Positions 1-9,360 of a DNA stretch of 64,000 nucleotides are shown here, in pieces. This DNA comes from Stenomitos frigidus_A (GTDB lineage: Bacteria > Cyanobacteriota > Cyanobacteriia > Leptolyngbyales > Leptolyngbyaceae). The notes below the pieces were generated by a model. That model did not search any database. It had not been told where the DNA came from and worked only from the letters and a program-made list of their open reading frames with translations. The stretch covers positions 62,001-126,000 of the forward strand of contig NZ_CAWNSW010000092.1 of the NCBI RefSeq assembly GCF_963877135.1. The letters are read 5' to 3'. Position 1 is the stretch's first letter; each line of letters starts with the position of its first letter. The translations under genes were made by a program, and so were the position numbers.

Positions 1-2
1 TA

Positions 3-536
3 GGGCAACAAACTGTAGCTCATGCCAACGAGCACAGCGGGACTGCGATTGAGAATGTCGAACGAGGGCAGTCCCACCCCATTCAGCAGTGAGTTAATGA
101 CACCTGTTGGCCGCAGAATGGTGATCCAGGCATAGGAGCGCAGGAGTGAGGATGTCCACAGCGGCAAGACAAAGCCAACAAGGAGTAGATTTTGCCAGCG
201 TTTTGGCACCATGACTGCAATCCAGTACGCGACAGGAAACCCCAGCAGCAAACAAATGATTGTCGTACCCAGCGCAAAAAACAGCGATCGCCCCAGCACC
301 TGCAGGTAAATTGGCTGAAAAATCAACGCGTAATTGTCTAATCCCGAAGGGTTGACGACCTGTCCGGGTCGGATTCCAGGCACTAGACTGAGTTCCAGAA
401 TGAGCAGGGTCGGAATCACTAACAGCAAACCCAGCCAGATGCCTGTTGGTCCCAGCAGCAGCAGTGGTTCCGCCCATTTTGGCAGTGCGCGATCGGGAGG
501 AGCGTTGGATGCAGTAGAGGACGATGCTGGGGACAT
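3..536 (-). CDS. potB: Spermidine/putrescine-type ABC transporter permease (PotB-like), partial
   Basis: Reading the minus strand from the ATG at 536 gives an open frame of 178 codons that runs off the left window edge. After a short polar N-terminus there is a hydrophobic segment (about residues 27-47). A second segment starts with the typical permease pattern FFALGTTIICLLLGFPVAYW (about 88-107) and is followed by LPLWTSSLLRSYAW, a motif common in the PotB/PotH family. It is the third gene of a minus-strand set with the ATPase and binding protein upstream, which supports a complete importer of polyamine-like substrates in the inner membrane. The exact substrate is inferred from family only. 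The C-terminal half, including the main coupling loop, lies outside the window. Confidence 0.88.
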   Translation of the reverse strand, partial: MSPASSSTASNAPPDRALPKWAEPLLLLGPTGIWLGLLLVIPTLLILELSLVPGIRPGQVVNPSGLDNYALIFQPIYLQVLGRSLFFALGTTIICLLLGFPVAYWIAVMVPKRWQNLLLVGFVLPLWTSSLLRSYAWITILRPTGVINSLLNGVGLPSFDILNRSPAVLVGMSYSLLP

Positions 537-550
537 GAGAAGTAAGGGGT

Positions 551-618
551 GAGTTTTGAGTTTTGAGTTTTGAGTTTTGAGTAGCACTTCGTGCCGCTAC
601 GCTAGAGAGTTTTGAGTT
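551..618. repeat. TTTTGAG heptamer repeat with palindromic core
   Basis: Several tandem TTTTGAG heptamers are followed by a core reading roughly GTAGCACTTCGTGCCGCTAC, GCTAGAGAG and then further TTTTGAG units. The same layout in reverse orientation recurs at 27265-27317 and 58984-59031. It fills the gap between the binding-protein gene and the permease gene and extends to the permease start. This is a short tandemly repeated repetitive (STRR) type sequence of the kind known from filamentous cyanobacteria. Confidence 0.8.
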
Positions 619-664
619 TGCCTCCTGTCTCCTGACTCTAACGACCAACCACTAAAAACTACTT

Positions 665-1807
665 TTAGCTGCTAGTCAACTGAGTCCAATATTTTTCATA
701 CAGTGCTGCGATCGGCTCCTTCAGAGGCATTAATCCTTCACACTTAGTGAGCAAGCTTTCTGGCGGAAACAGAATCTCGTTATCGCGCAGTGGAGCAGGC
801 AACTGATCATGAGCCGATTGATTTGGGGGTGCAAAGTTGAGCCGTTCGGTCATCTGAACAGCAACAGACGGTTGCAGAACGTAGTTGATCCAGGCATAGG
901 CCACATCGGGGTTGGGGGCACTTCTGGGAATCACCATTGTGTCGCTCCAGAGCGAGGTGCCACTGCTAGGAATCGCATACTTCAAAGCGGGATTGGCGCG
1001 CGTAACAGCCATAGCATCTGCTGAGTAGCCCATCGCCAGCAGCAAATCACCAGCAATGAGTTGATCGCGCCATGCATCGGTGGTGAACGACGCGATCGCG
1101 GGTTTCAAAAGTGTGAGTTTGTCGTATGCCTGCTTAATTTCTTGAGGATTGCTGGAATTATAGGAGTAGCCGAGCGATCGCAACGTTGCACCCATCACCT
1201 CTCGCGTATCGTTAATCAGCGTCATCCGGCGCGACAAGGTTTGCTGATGTGTCCATAAATAGCTCCAGTCGGTTGGTGCCGGGTTGAGTTTTGCACTGTT
1301 GTAGATAAGGCCTGTTGTGCCCCAGCTAATCGGCACATGATAACGATTGCCTGGGTCATAAGCTGATGACTGAAACTTAGGCAGAATGTTCTCTAAACCC
1401 TGGATACGGCTCAGGTCAAGCTGTTGCAGCAGCTTGAGTTCGATCATCTTTGCCACTGTATAGTCTGACGGATAGATGATGCTGTAAGCCGCGCCCTTGC
1501 CTGCCTGAAACGCCGCCAGCATGGTTTCATTGGAGTCGAACGTATCGGCGACAACCGTTACACCTGTCTGTGCCTTAAACCCTTCTAACAGGGCATCGTC
1601 GATATAGCTTGACCAGGTATAGATGTGTAACTCGTTCGTTGCTTGAGCCTTTGTCTCCGAAGGACGGACCTCTGCCAGCGTCCAGCCACAGCTCGAAAGA
1701 GTCAGCCCAGACAAAACCCCAGTCGCTCCTTGCAAAAACTCTCGCCGCGTCGGGTTAGCTCTGGCGGGGGATGAGGAGGAAGTAGGAGTAGGGAGAGGGT
1801 GACACAC
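665..1807 (-). CDS. potD: Polyamine-type ABC transporter substrate-binding lipoprotein (PotD-like)
   Basis: 380 residues of the spermidine/putrescine periplasmic binding protein family. The N-terminus holds a twin-arginine signal (TRREFLQGATG, about 21-31) followed by a lipobox-like LTLSSC with the cysteine near residue 40, so it is probably Tat-exported and lipid-anchored. Typical family blocks follow: LHIYTWSSYID, VAKMIELKLLQQLDLS, YHVPISWGTTGLIYNS and the C-terminal PLRDNEILFP. It lies between the ATPase gene and the permease gene on the same strand. The first ~15 residues are proline/serine-rich and are encoded by repeat-like GGGAGAGGG/GAGGAGG sequence. The true start may therefore be a little downstream, closer to the RR motif. 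Confidence 0.88.
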   Translation of the reverse strand: MCHPLPTPTSSSSPARANPTRREFLQGATGVLSGLTLSSCGWTLAEVRPSETKAQATNELHIYTWSSYIDDALLEGFKAQTGVTVVADTFDSNETMLAAFQAGKGAAYSIIYPSDYTVAKMIELKLLQQLDLSRIQGLENILPKFQSSAYDPGNRYHVPISWGTTGLIYNSAKLNPAPTDWSYLWTHQQTLSRRMTLINDTREVMGATLRSLGYSYNSSNPQEIKQAYDKLTLLKPAIASFTTDAWRDQLIAGDLLLAMGYSADAMAVTRANPALKYAIPSSGTSLWSDTMVIPRSAPNPDVAYAWINYVLQPSVAVQMTERLNFAPPNQSAHDQLPAPLRDNEILFPPESLLTKCEGLMPLKEPIAALYEKYWTQLTSS

Positions 1808-1879
1808 GATGGGAAGAGGGGAAGCAGAGGGTGAGTTTTGAGTTTTGAGTTCAGCCTTTAACCTTTCTAACGACTGCCC

Positions 1880-3013
1880 CTAACTCACTGTTGGAATGGC
1901 GAGACAATCGCTCGGTGCCCACTGAACATAAATGGGTGTATCGGCACTGGGGAGTTCGCCGATCGTGCTCGGCTGCATGACGGTGAGGCGATCGCCTGAA
2001 ATGAGGTCAATCACATAGTGGGCGTGGGCGCCTAAGTACATTACATGTCGAAGACGCCCTTCAAAGCAGTTGATCACATCGTTAGGGATGGTACGAGTGA
2101 CCTGGATTTTTTCTGGACGTACGCTGATGACGACTTGCCCCGAGGTTAACGGAGTCGACGTTTCAAGTGGTTTTACTTTCATCTTCAGCCCGTTGGTGGT
2201 CGTAATCCAAAGCATGGCCGGATGGGCGCCCTCGATTTTGGCGGGGAAAAGGTTGGTATCGCCAATAAAATCTGCCACAAAGGCCGTTTGTGGCTGCTCA
2301 TAAATGCGGCTAGGTGTATCAATTTGCTCGATTTTGCCGAGGTTCATCACGGCAATGCGATCGGAAAGACTGAGCGCTTCTTCCTGGTCATGCGTGACCA
2401 TGATGAAGGTCAGACCCAACTCCTGGTGCAGATTTGACAGTTCTACCTGCATCTCCTTGCGCAGCTTCAGATCTAGTGCACCTAGTGGTTCATCCAACAG
2501 AAGCACGGCGGGACGGTTGATGAGTGCGCGTGCTAGCGCAACCCGCTGCTGCTGCCCCCCAGAAAGCTGAGCCGGAAAGCGAGTTGCTAACGCGTCCATT
2601 TTGACGAGCTTCATCGCTTCTTGCACCCGATCGGCGATTTCGGCTTTACTCCGTTTCTTAATCCGCAGCCCAAAGGCGATATTTTCGCGCACAGTGAGGT
2701 GATTGAACAGAGCATAGCTTTGAAAGACGGTGTTAACTGGGCGGCGATACGGCGGCATCTGAGTCATCAATTGCCCCTGGATGAAGAGTTCGCCTGCAGA
2801 AAGAGAATCAAAGCCCGCAATCATTCGTAACGTTGTTGTCTTGCCGCAGCCGGAAGGCCCCAGAATGCTGAAAAATTCGCCCCGCTGAATACTGAGGTCA
2901 ATGCCTCGCACAGCTGTTTCGCCATTAAAAACTTTAAAGACTTTACGCAGTTCAACATCAAACCCGGTATCAGTCGCTATGGAGCGCTGGTTATGCGTGA
3001 TGGTTTGAGACAT
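1880..3013 (-). CDS. potA: Spermidine/putrescine-type ABC transporter ATP-binding protein (PotA-like)
   Basis: 377 residues. It is the ATPase of the importer whose binding protein and permease follow downstream. Walker A GPSGCGKT lies at about 52-60, the ABC signature LSGGQ at 150-154, Walker B LLLDEP at about 171-176 and the switch histidine in VTHDQEEA near 208. The C-terminal third (about 240-377) is a TOBE/OB-type regulatory domain, as expected for PotA/CysA/MalK-type ATPases. It is the first gene of the minus-strand cluster. The 73-bp gap to the next gene contains TTTTGAG repeats. Substrate class is inferred from family similarity of all three genes. Confidence 0.92.
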   Translation of the reverse strand: MSQTITHNQRSIATDTGFDVELRKVFKVFNGETAVRGIDLSIQRGEFFSILGPSGCGKTTTLRMIAGFDSLSAGELFIQGQLMTQMPPYRRPVNTVFQSYALFNHLTVRENIAFGLRIKKRSKAEIADRVQEAMKLVKMDALATRFPAQLSGGQQQRVALARALINRPAVLLLDEPLGALDLKLRKEMQVELSNLHQELGLTFIMVTHDQEEALSLSDRIAVMNLGKIEQIDTPSRIYEQPQTAFVADFIGDTNLFPAKIEGAHPAMLWITTTNGLKMKVKPLETSTPLTSGQVVISVRPEKIQVTRTIPNDVINCFEGRLRHVMYLGAHAHYVIDLISGDRLTVMQPSTIGELPSADTPIYVQWAPSDCLAIPTVS

Positions 3014-3463
3014 AGTAGCGATTCCCTATGGTTGATTCCTGTCGCAATGAACGGTAAAGCGAAGCGCGAGAAGATTTTGCGAGAAGATTTTGGCGTTGCA
3101 AAACCAGGTTCTCCCAGGTAAGCACTTAGTTCGTTGTGTCCATCTTCTGATAAAGTTCCATCTTCTGATAAAGTGACAGACTATAATCTTTGGTCTATTT
3201 TATCTACCTGCTGCGTTTTCTCATGACTTGAGCGGTCGTCCAAGGCTTAAAAAACTTCGGGCATTTTTTAATCAGGTGCTTAATGGCCTTAGTCTATGAC
3301 ATCAGCACGTTGCATACGGCAGCATACGGAGGGAATTGAAAGGGACAGTACTCTACTCTAGGTTGCCCAATTTAGCAGCCAACGGCTCACTGGCGATCGG
3401 TCAACCATCTCAAGTTTTTGACCATATCCATCTAACGATACTCTGCTTTCTCGTAATGCTTGT
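3014..3463. other. Divergent intergenic region with an 18-bp tandem duplication
   Basis: This 450-bp gap separates the divergent transporter cluster and PBP2 gene, so it should hold both promoters. A perfect tandem pair of the 18-mer TCCATCTTCTGATAAAGT lies at 3139-3156 and 3157-3174. I see no convincing small ORF, RNA gene or terminator. Confidence 0.6.
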
Positions 3464-5281
3464 ATGACCCTAACTCAACCGTCTACGATTGCTAATCAGA
3501 CTACCCCTCGCACCGTGGGGCGGCGGTATCAGTCTGTTGCAATGATGTTGGGTGTTTCACTGGTCTTGCTGGCAGGCATGGGTAGCCGTCTTGCTTATCT
3601 GCAACTGGTGGAGGGAAATCGTAATCGCCAACTGGCTGAAAATAACCGCATTCGCCTGATCCCTAAACAACCAGAGCGAGGCAAGATCCTCGATCGCAAG
3701 GGCAAGATGCTGGCCGGTAGTCGCTTGTCGCACTCGGTCTTTCTCTGGCCCTTGGCGCGCAAAAAGACAGAATGGGCAACCACGCTGCAGCGGCTGTCGC
3801 AAATTCTCAATGTGCCAGAAACGGTCATCAAAAGTCGTCTAGAGCAGGCGGGGTACACCTCTCCTTTTTTAGTGCGGATTGCTCGTGGTGTGAGCCCGGC
3901 TCAGGTGACGGCGCTTGCAGAATATGGCGGCGAGATGGAAGGTGTACAGGTCGAGGCTGAGGCGGTGCGCTACTATCCAAACGGCGACTTAGCCGCGCAT
4001 GTGGTTGGCTATACGGGGGAAATGAACGATCGCGAACTCGAACGCCGCAAAGGGGATGGCTATCGACTGGGCGATGTCATCGGTCAAATGGGTGTTGAGG
4101 CGACGTATGAAAATCTGCTGCGAGGCGAATGGGGTGGGCAGCAAGTCGAAGTCGATGGTGCGGGGCAGGTAGTGCGGGTGTTGGGCAGGAAACCGACCCA
4201 AACCGGCAAGGACGTTCAACTAACAATCGATCTGGATCTACAGAAGGCAGCAGAGGCCGCGCTGGGCGATCGTAAGGGGGCGATTGTCGCGATCGATCCC
4301 ACTAATGGCGCAGTACTGGCAATGGTCAGCCGTCCCACCTTTGACCCTAATTTATTCTCCACCCGGATTACTGATGCCCAGTGGCAGCGTCTGCAAAGTA
4401 AAGATCACCCGTTTGTTAACCGTGCCGTCCAGGGCTTTCCTCCTGCCAGCACCTTTAAAATCGTCACAACCACGGCTGGGCTGGAAACAGGTAAATTCAG
4501 CCCAGACACCGTGCTCGGAACGTATCCATCCATTACGGTCGGCGGTATTGAATTTGGTGACTGGAACCGCGCTGGCTTTGGGCCGCTAGGCTTTGTTGGT
4601 GCCTTGCAATGGAGCAGTGACACTTTTTTCTACCAGATTGGTATGGGCATTGGCGATCGCAATTTGATTCAATGGACGCGGCGCTATGGCTTTGGTCGCA
4701 AGACAGGCATCGATTTGGGAGAAGAAGAAAGTCCCGGTCTGGTGCCCGATGATGAGTGGAAACGTAAAGAAGTCAAAGAAGGTTGGTTCTTAGGCGATAC
4801 GGTCAATATGTCGATCGGGCAGGGCTTTCTGCAAGCCACCCCACTTCAAGTTGCCGTGATGTTTGCCGTACCAGCGAATGGTGGCTATTTAGTCAAGCCA
4901 CACCTGCTGAAGGATAACGAAGCGGCACAAAACTGGAGCGAATCCCTAAATCTGAAGCCAGATACCATCCGTATCCTTCGTGAAGGGCTGCGTGCTGTTG
5001 TTGATGGCGGTACTGGTGCAGCGCTCAACGTCTCGTCGCTCCCCCCCGTTTCTGGTAAAAGCGGCACTGCAGAGGATATTGGGCGGCAATCCCATACCTG
5101 GTTTGGCGCGTTTGCCCCAGCCAACAAACCAGAAATTGTCGTCGTCGCCTTTGGGGAAAATTCTGGCGGTGGGGGCGGTTCGTTTGCAGCTCCAATGGTG
5201 CGCCAGGTGCTCGAAGCTTACTTCCATCCCCACAAAGCAGTGACCAGTCCTAGCCAGATTGAACAGGTACCGACTGATTGA
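3464..5281 (+). CDS. mrdA: Penicillin-binding protein 2 (peptidoglycan D,D-transpeptidase)
   Basis: 605 residues, a normal PBP2 length. A single membrane anchor (about 24-46) is followed by the class B PBP dimerisation domain with RGKILDRKGKMLA (about 72-84). The transpeptidase domain has the SxxK motif STFK with nucleophile Ser329, an SxN-position motif reading SSD (384-386, aspartate in place of asparagine) and the KSG triad at 532-534 in KSGTAE. It acts on the periplasmic side and crosslinks lateral-wall peptidoglycan as partner of RodA in the elongasome. The tail DPHKAV...PTD is unremarkable. The gene is followed by GGGAGCA-type repeats. Confidence 0.95.
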   Translation: MTLTQPSTIANQTTPRTVGRRYQSVAMMLGVSLVLLAGMGSRLAYLQLVEGNRNRQLAENNRIRLIPKQPERGKILDRKGKMLAGSRLSHSVFLWPLARKKTEWATTLQRLSQILNVPETVIKSRLEQAGYTSPFLVRIARGVSPAQVTALAEYGGEMEGVQVEAEAVRYYPNGDLAAHVVGYTGEMNDRELERRKGDGYRLGDVIGQMGVEATYENLLRGEWGGQQVEVDGAGQVVRVLGRKPTQTGKDVQLTIDLDLQKAAEAALGDRKGAIVAIDPTNGAVLAMVSRPTFDPNLFSTRITDAQWQRLQSKDHPFVNRAVQGFPPASTFKIVTTTAGLETGKFSPDTVLGTYPSITVGGIEFGDWNRAGFGPLGFVGALQWSSDTFFYQIGMGIGDRNLIQWTRRYGFGRKTGIDLGEEESPGLVPDDEWKRKEVKEGWFLGDTVNMSIGQGFLQATPLQVAVMFAVPANGGYLVKPHLLKDNEAAQNWSESLNLKPDTIRILREGLRAVVDGGTGAALNVSSLPPVSGKSGTAEDIGRQSHTWFGAFAPANKPEIVVVAFGENSGGGGGSFAAPMVRQVLEAYFHPHKAVTSPSQIEQVPTD

Positions 5282-5282
5282 A

Positions 5283-5385
5283 GAGGGGAGCAAGGGAGCA
5301 GAGGGAGCAAAGAGAGCAAAGGAGTGAAATTCAAAGTTCTCCCCCGACTTCCCAGCTTCCCCCTGCTCCCACAGCCCTCCCCTCA
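5283..5385. repeat. GGGAGCA-type heptamer/octamer repeat with facing CT-rich arm
   Basis: Just after the PBP2 stop there are about five degenerate units of the form GGGAGCAA. Some 40 bases later comes a complementary CT-rich stretch (CTTCCCCCTGCTCCCACAG). The two arms could pair into an imperfect stem, so this could double as a transcript end. It belongs to the heptamer-repeat landscape of this genome. Confidence 0.5.
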
Positions 5386-5480
5386 AGCCATCTCACGGTT
5401 ACCGCTATCAACTAACGCGAACAAAGACTAGACTGTTAAAACAATCCTGATGTCGCAATGGGTCTGGTCTTAATTCCCGA

Positions 5481-7214
5481 ATGTCTTTGTCTGAAATTCC
5501 TTGCTTGAATCTGGCGATCGCGCCTTTACGCGCAGCGAATCATTTCGCCATCCACGTCACACAAGCCCCCTTCCCGGGGGGCTATGTTTTGCATGATTGC
5601 CTTTGGACAGAGGCGTACAACCAGCTTTGGCTGAGCTGGCAAGAAATGTTTTCCCCCAGAAGCTTACCAAACGTGCCGCAGGTATCACAGGTGGATGCAC
5701 TGCCGCCCGATCTGATCTTGCCGCTGGAGACCCTGCCACCAAGCCTTGGGCAACCTGTAAGCCAATCCGGTCGACTGATGCAAAACCTGGGCATTAGTCT
5801 TTGGCAGTGGTTATTTGATGGCCCCATTCAAGGCAGCCTTGACCATAGCCAGGGTATTGCGATGGGGCAAGCAATACCATTGCGTCTGCGCCTAGAAATT
5901 CGTGATCCCGATCTGGTGTCATTGCCCTGGGAAATTATGCAGGACGGGGCAGGGAAACAGCCGATCTCACTGCGGCAACAATTGCTGTTTAGCCGTACGA
6001 CCAGTGATGTCAACCCACTGCCAGCGTTGCGATCGGACAATATTCTCAAAATTCTGTTGGTACTGGGTCAAGATTCTGAACCAGCCACAGACGACAGCCG
6101 CAAAGGAGCGGCTCACGCGCCTCCTTCCAACGACTCGCCGACCTTACAGCTAGAACAGGAAGCCAATGTGCTTGCTCATCTTCTCACCACGTCTGGCAGT
6201 AGTGGTATTGGGGGGGGTACCGTCACGCCCTGTCAGGTCGATACGCTGGTACAACCGACGCCAGCAACCTTAATCAGCCAGCTTGAGAAACATGCGTACA
6301 ATGTGTTTTTCTACGCTGGACATGGGGTTCCAGCACCTGACGGTGGGTTACTGTTTTTACGACCAAACATGAGGCTGAATGGCACTGAGCTCGCGCAAGT
6401 GTTGACACGGTGTCAAGTTAAATTGGCCGTTTTCAACGCTTGCTGGGGTGCCCAACCCGATCATGAAACGGTGCAAGCGACACCGTTGGCCGCCTCCGAC
6501 GTGAGCCGATCGCAGGCAATACCACGCAGCAGTTTAGCCGAAGTGCTCATCCATCACGGGGTTCCGGCTGTTCTAGGCATGCGAGACTCAATTACTGATG
6601 AAGAGGCACTCAGCTTTATTCAAGCGTTTGCGAGAGCACTCTCAGGGCGAGTGCCGATCGACCAGGCTGTTGCCATTGCCCGACAGCACTTGCTAACGCT
6701 CTATCGCTTCAATCAGCAAGCATGGACGTTGCCTGTGCTCTACATGCATCCCGAATTTAACGGCGAGCTGCTACAGCCGATCGAAGGCAGCCTGACCGCT
6801 ATGCCAGGACCTATCACCCGTATCGGTCAGCCAAAGCCTGATGCCGCGCTGCGATCGCTCACCACTGCGAGAGTCTGGCACATTCAAGGTGGCTTTATGC
6901 GAGTGGGTGTTGATCGGTCTGAAAACGAACTGGTACTGCAAGGTGGCGGTGTATCCCGTAGGCATGCGGTGATTTTTTGTCGGCAGCCTCAGCCTAACGT
7001 CAACACCAAACCGGCTTATTTTTTGGAAGACTTTTCGCGCTATGGCACCTGGATGCTTGAAGCTGGTTTAGAAGCGAATGGTTGGCGCAGCGTCCACCGT
7101 CAGGAGGTGCCGTTGAAACCTGGTACTCATCTTAAGTTTGGCAGTATTCATAATGAGGCGCTGGAGTTCACCACGTCATTGGACACACCATATATTGATC
7201 AGCCTCCAGGCTAA
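5481..7214 (+). CDS. CHAT-domain (caspase-like) protein with C-terminal FHA domain
   Basis: 577 residues. The central CHAT domain (about 130-420) has the expected dyad: a histidine in FFYAGHG (His281) and a cysteine in VFNACWG (Cys321). CHAT proteins are caspase/separase-fold peptidases or signalling proteins. The C-terminal part (about 465-570) is a forkhead-associated domain with GVDRSENELVL, VSRRHAVIF and DFSRYGTWML, which in the family binds phosphothreonine peptides. No signal peptide or membrane segment is visible, so it is probably cytoplasmic. A second FHA-linked protease is encoded at 9666-11072 on the other strand. Whether it cleaves proteins is inferred from the intact dyad. Confidence 0.85.
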   Translation: MSLSEIPCLNLAIAPLRAANHFAIHVTQAPFPGGYVLHDCLWTEAYNQLWLSWQEMFSPRSLPNVPQVSQVDALPPDLILPLETLPPSLGQPVSQSGRLMQNLGISLWQWLFDGPIQGSLDHSQGIAMGQAIPLRLRLEIRDPDLVSLPWEIMQDGAGKQPISLRQQLLFSRTTSDVNPLPALRSDNILKILLVLGQDSEPATDDSRKGAAHAPPSNDSPTLQLEQEANVLAHLLTTSGSSGIGGGTVTPCQVDTLVQPTPATLISQLEKHAYNVFFYAGHGVPAPDGGLLFLRPNMRLNGTELAQVLTRCQVKLAVFNACWGAQPDHETVQATPLAASDVSRSQAIPRSSLAEVLIHHGVPAVLGMRDSITDEEALSFIQAFARALSGRVPIDQAVAIARQHLLTLYRFNQQAWTLPVLYMHPEFNGELLQPIEGSLTAMPGPITRIGQPKPDAALRSLTTARVWHIQGGFMRVGVDRSENELVLQGGGVSRRHAVIFCRQPQPNVNTKPAYFLEDFSRYGTWMLEAGLEANGWRSVHRQEVPLKPGTHLKFGSIHNEALEFTTSLDTPYIDQPPG

Positions 7215-7413
7215 AAGCGTTTCTTCTTCAGGCTTTAACGTCCACACTTACAGGCTTACCCCTTTTTGCACCTTGGCTACTGCTCTTGTACAGAGGGATC
7301 ATTGCTTTCTCAGCTAGATGGCGTAAATTAGATGGAGTTGCGGAACTGATCCCGATCGCCCTGTAGGTAACACCAACGAGGTTATTGTTTTCAGTGCATG
7401 CAGGAGTCCCGAC
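7215..7413. other. Short intergenic region
   Basis: 199 bp between the CHAT-FHA gene and the next plus-strand gene. It is CT-rich at its start and has no clear hairpin or ORF. A promoter for the downstream gene is likely here but I cannot place it. Confidence 0.3.
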
Positions 7414-8082
7414 ATGGAAAATAGATTAATGTGTTCTGACAATCAAGCAAATTCAGAGGCTAAGGTTGAGGAAGCCTTATGGGCGACACTCCTCCATGCC
7501 GAGGGTGTAGACTGCTCCTGGACGGGAGATGAACCGCTGACTGAAACCAACTTTGCAGTGGCAGAAAATGCAAGCGCTACCATTCCTTACATTTGGAATC
7601 CGGCTGCACCTGAATCCGAAACATTTTTTACAGCGTTAGAGCAAGAGTTTTCCCTGGATGACTGGAAGGTCGATGAGGTTGCGACCCGTTCCAGTGTGTT
7701 CTTTGCCCAGTTGGATCAGCTCTGGTCTGCAGCAACCCTTCAAGAAACCCTGGTACAGCGCTTCGCTTCGCGCATGCCTCAGCAGTTGCTCACCGCGATC
7801 GCCACGCGCGCCCAACAAGTTTTATCCAGTTCTGTCTCTTTAGCTGATCAGTTGGTACAGTGCGTTCAAGACGCACTCCCCAATCTTGCAGAAGAAGATC
7901 TCTACGTTCTAGCACGCCCGCTTGCTCATGCCATGCGTGGCAATGATTCTCCTGTCGAATCCACCTTAGAGCGCGTCCATTCCATTGAGTGGGATGCTCT
8001 TTCGGAAGTGGAGCAAGCTCGTTTGAGTTTGGCGATCGCTCGTTTTGCCTTAGCTGAACTAGAAACAAAGAGTGAAAAGTGA
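7414..8082 (+). CDS. Hypothetical acidic protein
   Basis: 222 residues with no domain I recognise. The frame is well supported: HIP1-type octamers fall in codons as in neighbours and competing frames are short. The protein is acidic and soluble-looking, with a helical C-terminal half (SLADQLVQCVQDALPNL, RLSLAIARFALAELETK). Met6 (MCSDNQAN) is an alternative start. It sits between the CHAT-FHA gene and the Mrr-type nuclease, with its own upstream and downstream gaps, so operon membership is unclear. Confidence 0.6.
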   Translation: MENRLMCSDNQANSEAKVEEALWATLLHAEGVDCSWTGDEPLTETNFAVAENASATIPYIWNPAAPESETFFTALEQEFSLDDWKVDEVATRSSVFFAQLDQLWSAATLQETLVQRFASRMPQQLLTAIATRAQQVLSSSVSLADQLVQCVQDALPNLAEEDLYVLARPLAHAMRGNDSPVESTLERVHSIEWDALSEVEQARLSLAIARFALAELETKSEK

Positions 8083-8234
8083 AGCAGTGTTAGCTAATTT
8101 TGTTTCTGGCTTGGGGCAGTACTGCGAGACTATCTGTAGGATCTTTGACGTTGGGAGATCGTAAAACAGTTACGTATCTTGAGTAGAGATTTATATTTAA
8201 CAAAGCTGTTGTAAATCCACTCAGAATTTTTTAC

Positions 8235-9095
8235 ATGAAGCGATCTGCTTCCTCAGTCCCAACATTCGACTCAATGATCTTGACGACGATTCAGGCTCTA
8301 CAAATTTTAGGTGGGTCTGGAACAACCGAAGAGATTTATGAAAAAGTAGTGCAGCTTCTCAACGTTCCTGATAAAGTTCTTGAGATTCTGCATGGTAGTA
8401 CATCACAAAGCGAGGTTGAATACCGACTTGCGTGGAGCCGGACTTATTTAAAGAAGTATGGGCTTTTGCAAAATTCAGCCCGTGGCGTATGGTCTTTAGT
8501 TTCAACTTCAATCAATCTCAATGATCTTGATGCCAAAGAGATTGTTAGGGCGGTTCGGGATGCTGATAAAAACAAGTCTGCCTCTTCAGGTTCATCAGAC
8601 GAGACTATCGCAGCGATCGAGACTTTAGAAGGGCTTGCGTGGCATCAACAACTTCACAAAACGTTGCTATCGCTTGATCCATTTGCGTTTGAGCGTTTGG
8701 CACAGCGATTACTTCGTGAATCTGGTTTTATTCAAGTACAGGTTACGGGAAAATCTGGCGACGGTGGAATTGATGGTGTTGGAATTGCCCGTATCAACGG
8801 CTTCTTGAGCTTTCACGTGCTCTTTCAGTGCAAGCGCTACCAGGGTTCAGTAACAGCAGGTCAAATCCGAGACTTTCGTGGGGCAATGCAAGGGCGTACT
8901 GATAAAGGGTTGTTTATAACAACTGGTACATTCACTAGAGACGCGATTAAAGAAGCCACGCGAGATGGCGCACCACCAATTGACTTGATAGACGGCGAGC
9001 AGTTAGTTGAACGCTTAAAAGAGCTAGGTCTTGGCGTCAAGATAACAATGATTGAGTCTGTTGAAGTTGATGTGGGCTGGTTTGAAAAGATTTGA
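8235..9095 (+). CDS. mrr: Mrr-type restriction endonuclease-like protein
   Basis: 286 residues. The N-terminal part (about 1-95) looks like the Mrr winged-helix DNA-recognition domain, with LGGSGTTEEIYEKV and YLKKYGLL. After a polar linker (about 110-125) comes a PD-(D/E)xK Mrr catalytic domain. It has FERLAQRLLRESGF, the acidic residue of GDGGIDG (Asp180) and the QxK motif QCK (198-200), then FRGAMQ and KGLFITTGTFT. Mrr enzymes cut DNA carrying modified bases. Base composition here is more AT-rich than in neighbouring housekeeping genes, which fits horizontal acquisition. No companion methylase is adjacent, as expected for a type IV-like enzyme. Confidence 0.85.
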   Translation: MKRSASSVPTFDSMILTTIQALQILGGSGTTEEIYEKVVQLLNVPDKVLEILHGSTSQSEVEYRLAWSRTYLKKYGLLQNSARGVWSLVSTSINLNDLDAKEIVRAVRDADKNKSASSGSSDETIAAIETLEGLAWHQQLHKTLLSLDPFAFERLAQRLLRESGFIQVQVTGKSGDGGIDGVGIARINGFLSFHVLFQCKRYQGSVTAGQIRDFRGAMQGRTDKGLFITTGTFTRDAIKEATRDGAPPIDLIDGEQLVERLKELGLGVKITMIESVEVDVGWFEKI

Positions 9096-9150
9096 GGTGT
9101 AAAACAGCCAATCTGCTAGCATTTTGCGGTAGGTCTAAAGATTGACAGTT

Positions 9151-9360
9151 TTAGGAAGCTTCTTGCTGCCTTTTACTCTCCAAGTATGCTGCGATCGCTT
9201 CAGAAACGTCGTCCTCAGCCCTATAAACCCGTGAGTTTGGGTTCTCAGCATGTCGTCTATCCAGATAGGCTTGCAAGGCTTCGTCGTCAGACCGATGCTC
9301 TAAAACATACGCTCGAAGTTGTGGAGTTGTCATCATAGCGAAGTCTGGTTTCACGCTCAT
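9151..9360 (-). CDS. DUF6887-like small protein
   Basis: 69 residues from the ATG at 9360 (MSVKPDF). A longer frame starting four codons upstream is possible, but the 9360 start overlaps the stop of the preceding small gene as ATGA, which favours it. The sequence has TTPQLRAYVLEHRSDDEALQAYLDRR and a charged C-terminus, resembling the cyanobacterial DUF6887 family. It is the second gene of a tightly coupled pair with the DUF6888-like ORF. Function is unknown. The size, overlap and pairing resemble toxin-antitoxin modules, but that is inference. Confidence 0.72.
   Translation of the reverse strand: MSVKPDFAMMTTPQLRAYVLEHRSDDEALQAYLDRRHAENPNSRVYRAEDDVSEAIAAYLESKRQQEAS

Noticed and set aside
94..648. 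184-codon minus frame over the permease region
   Set aside because: It crosses the TTTTGAG repeat and reads the permease gene in a wrong frame; the permease frame starting at 536 has clear family motifs.
8235..9095. Full restriction-modification system
   Set aside because: Only an Mrr-type nuclease is present; no methyltransferase or specificity subunit lies nearby.
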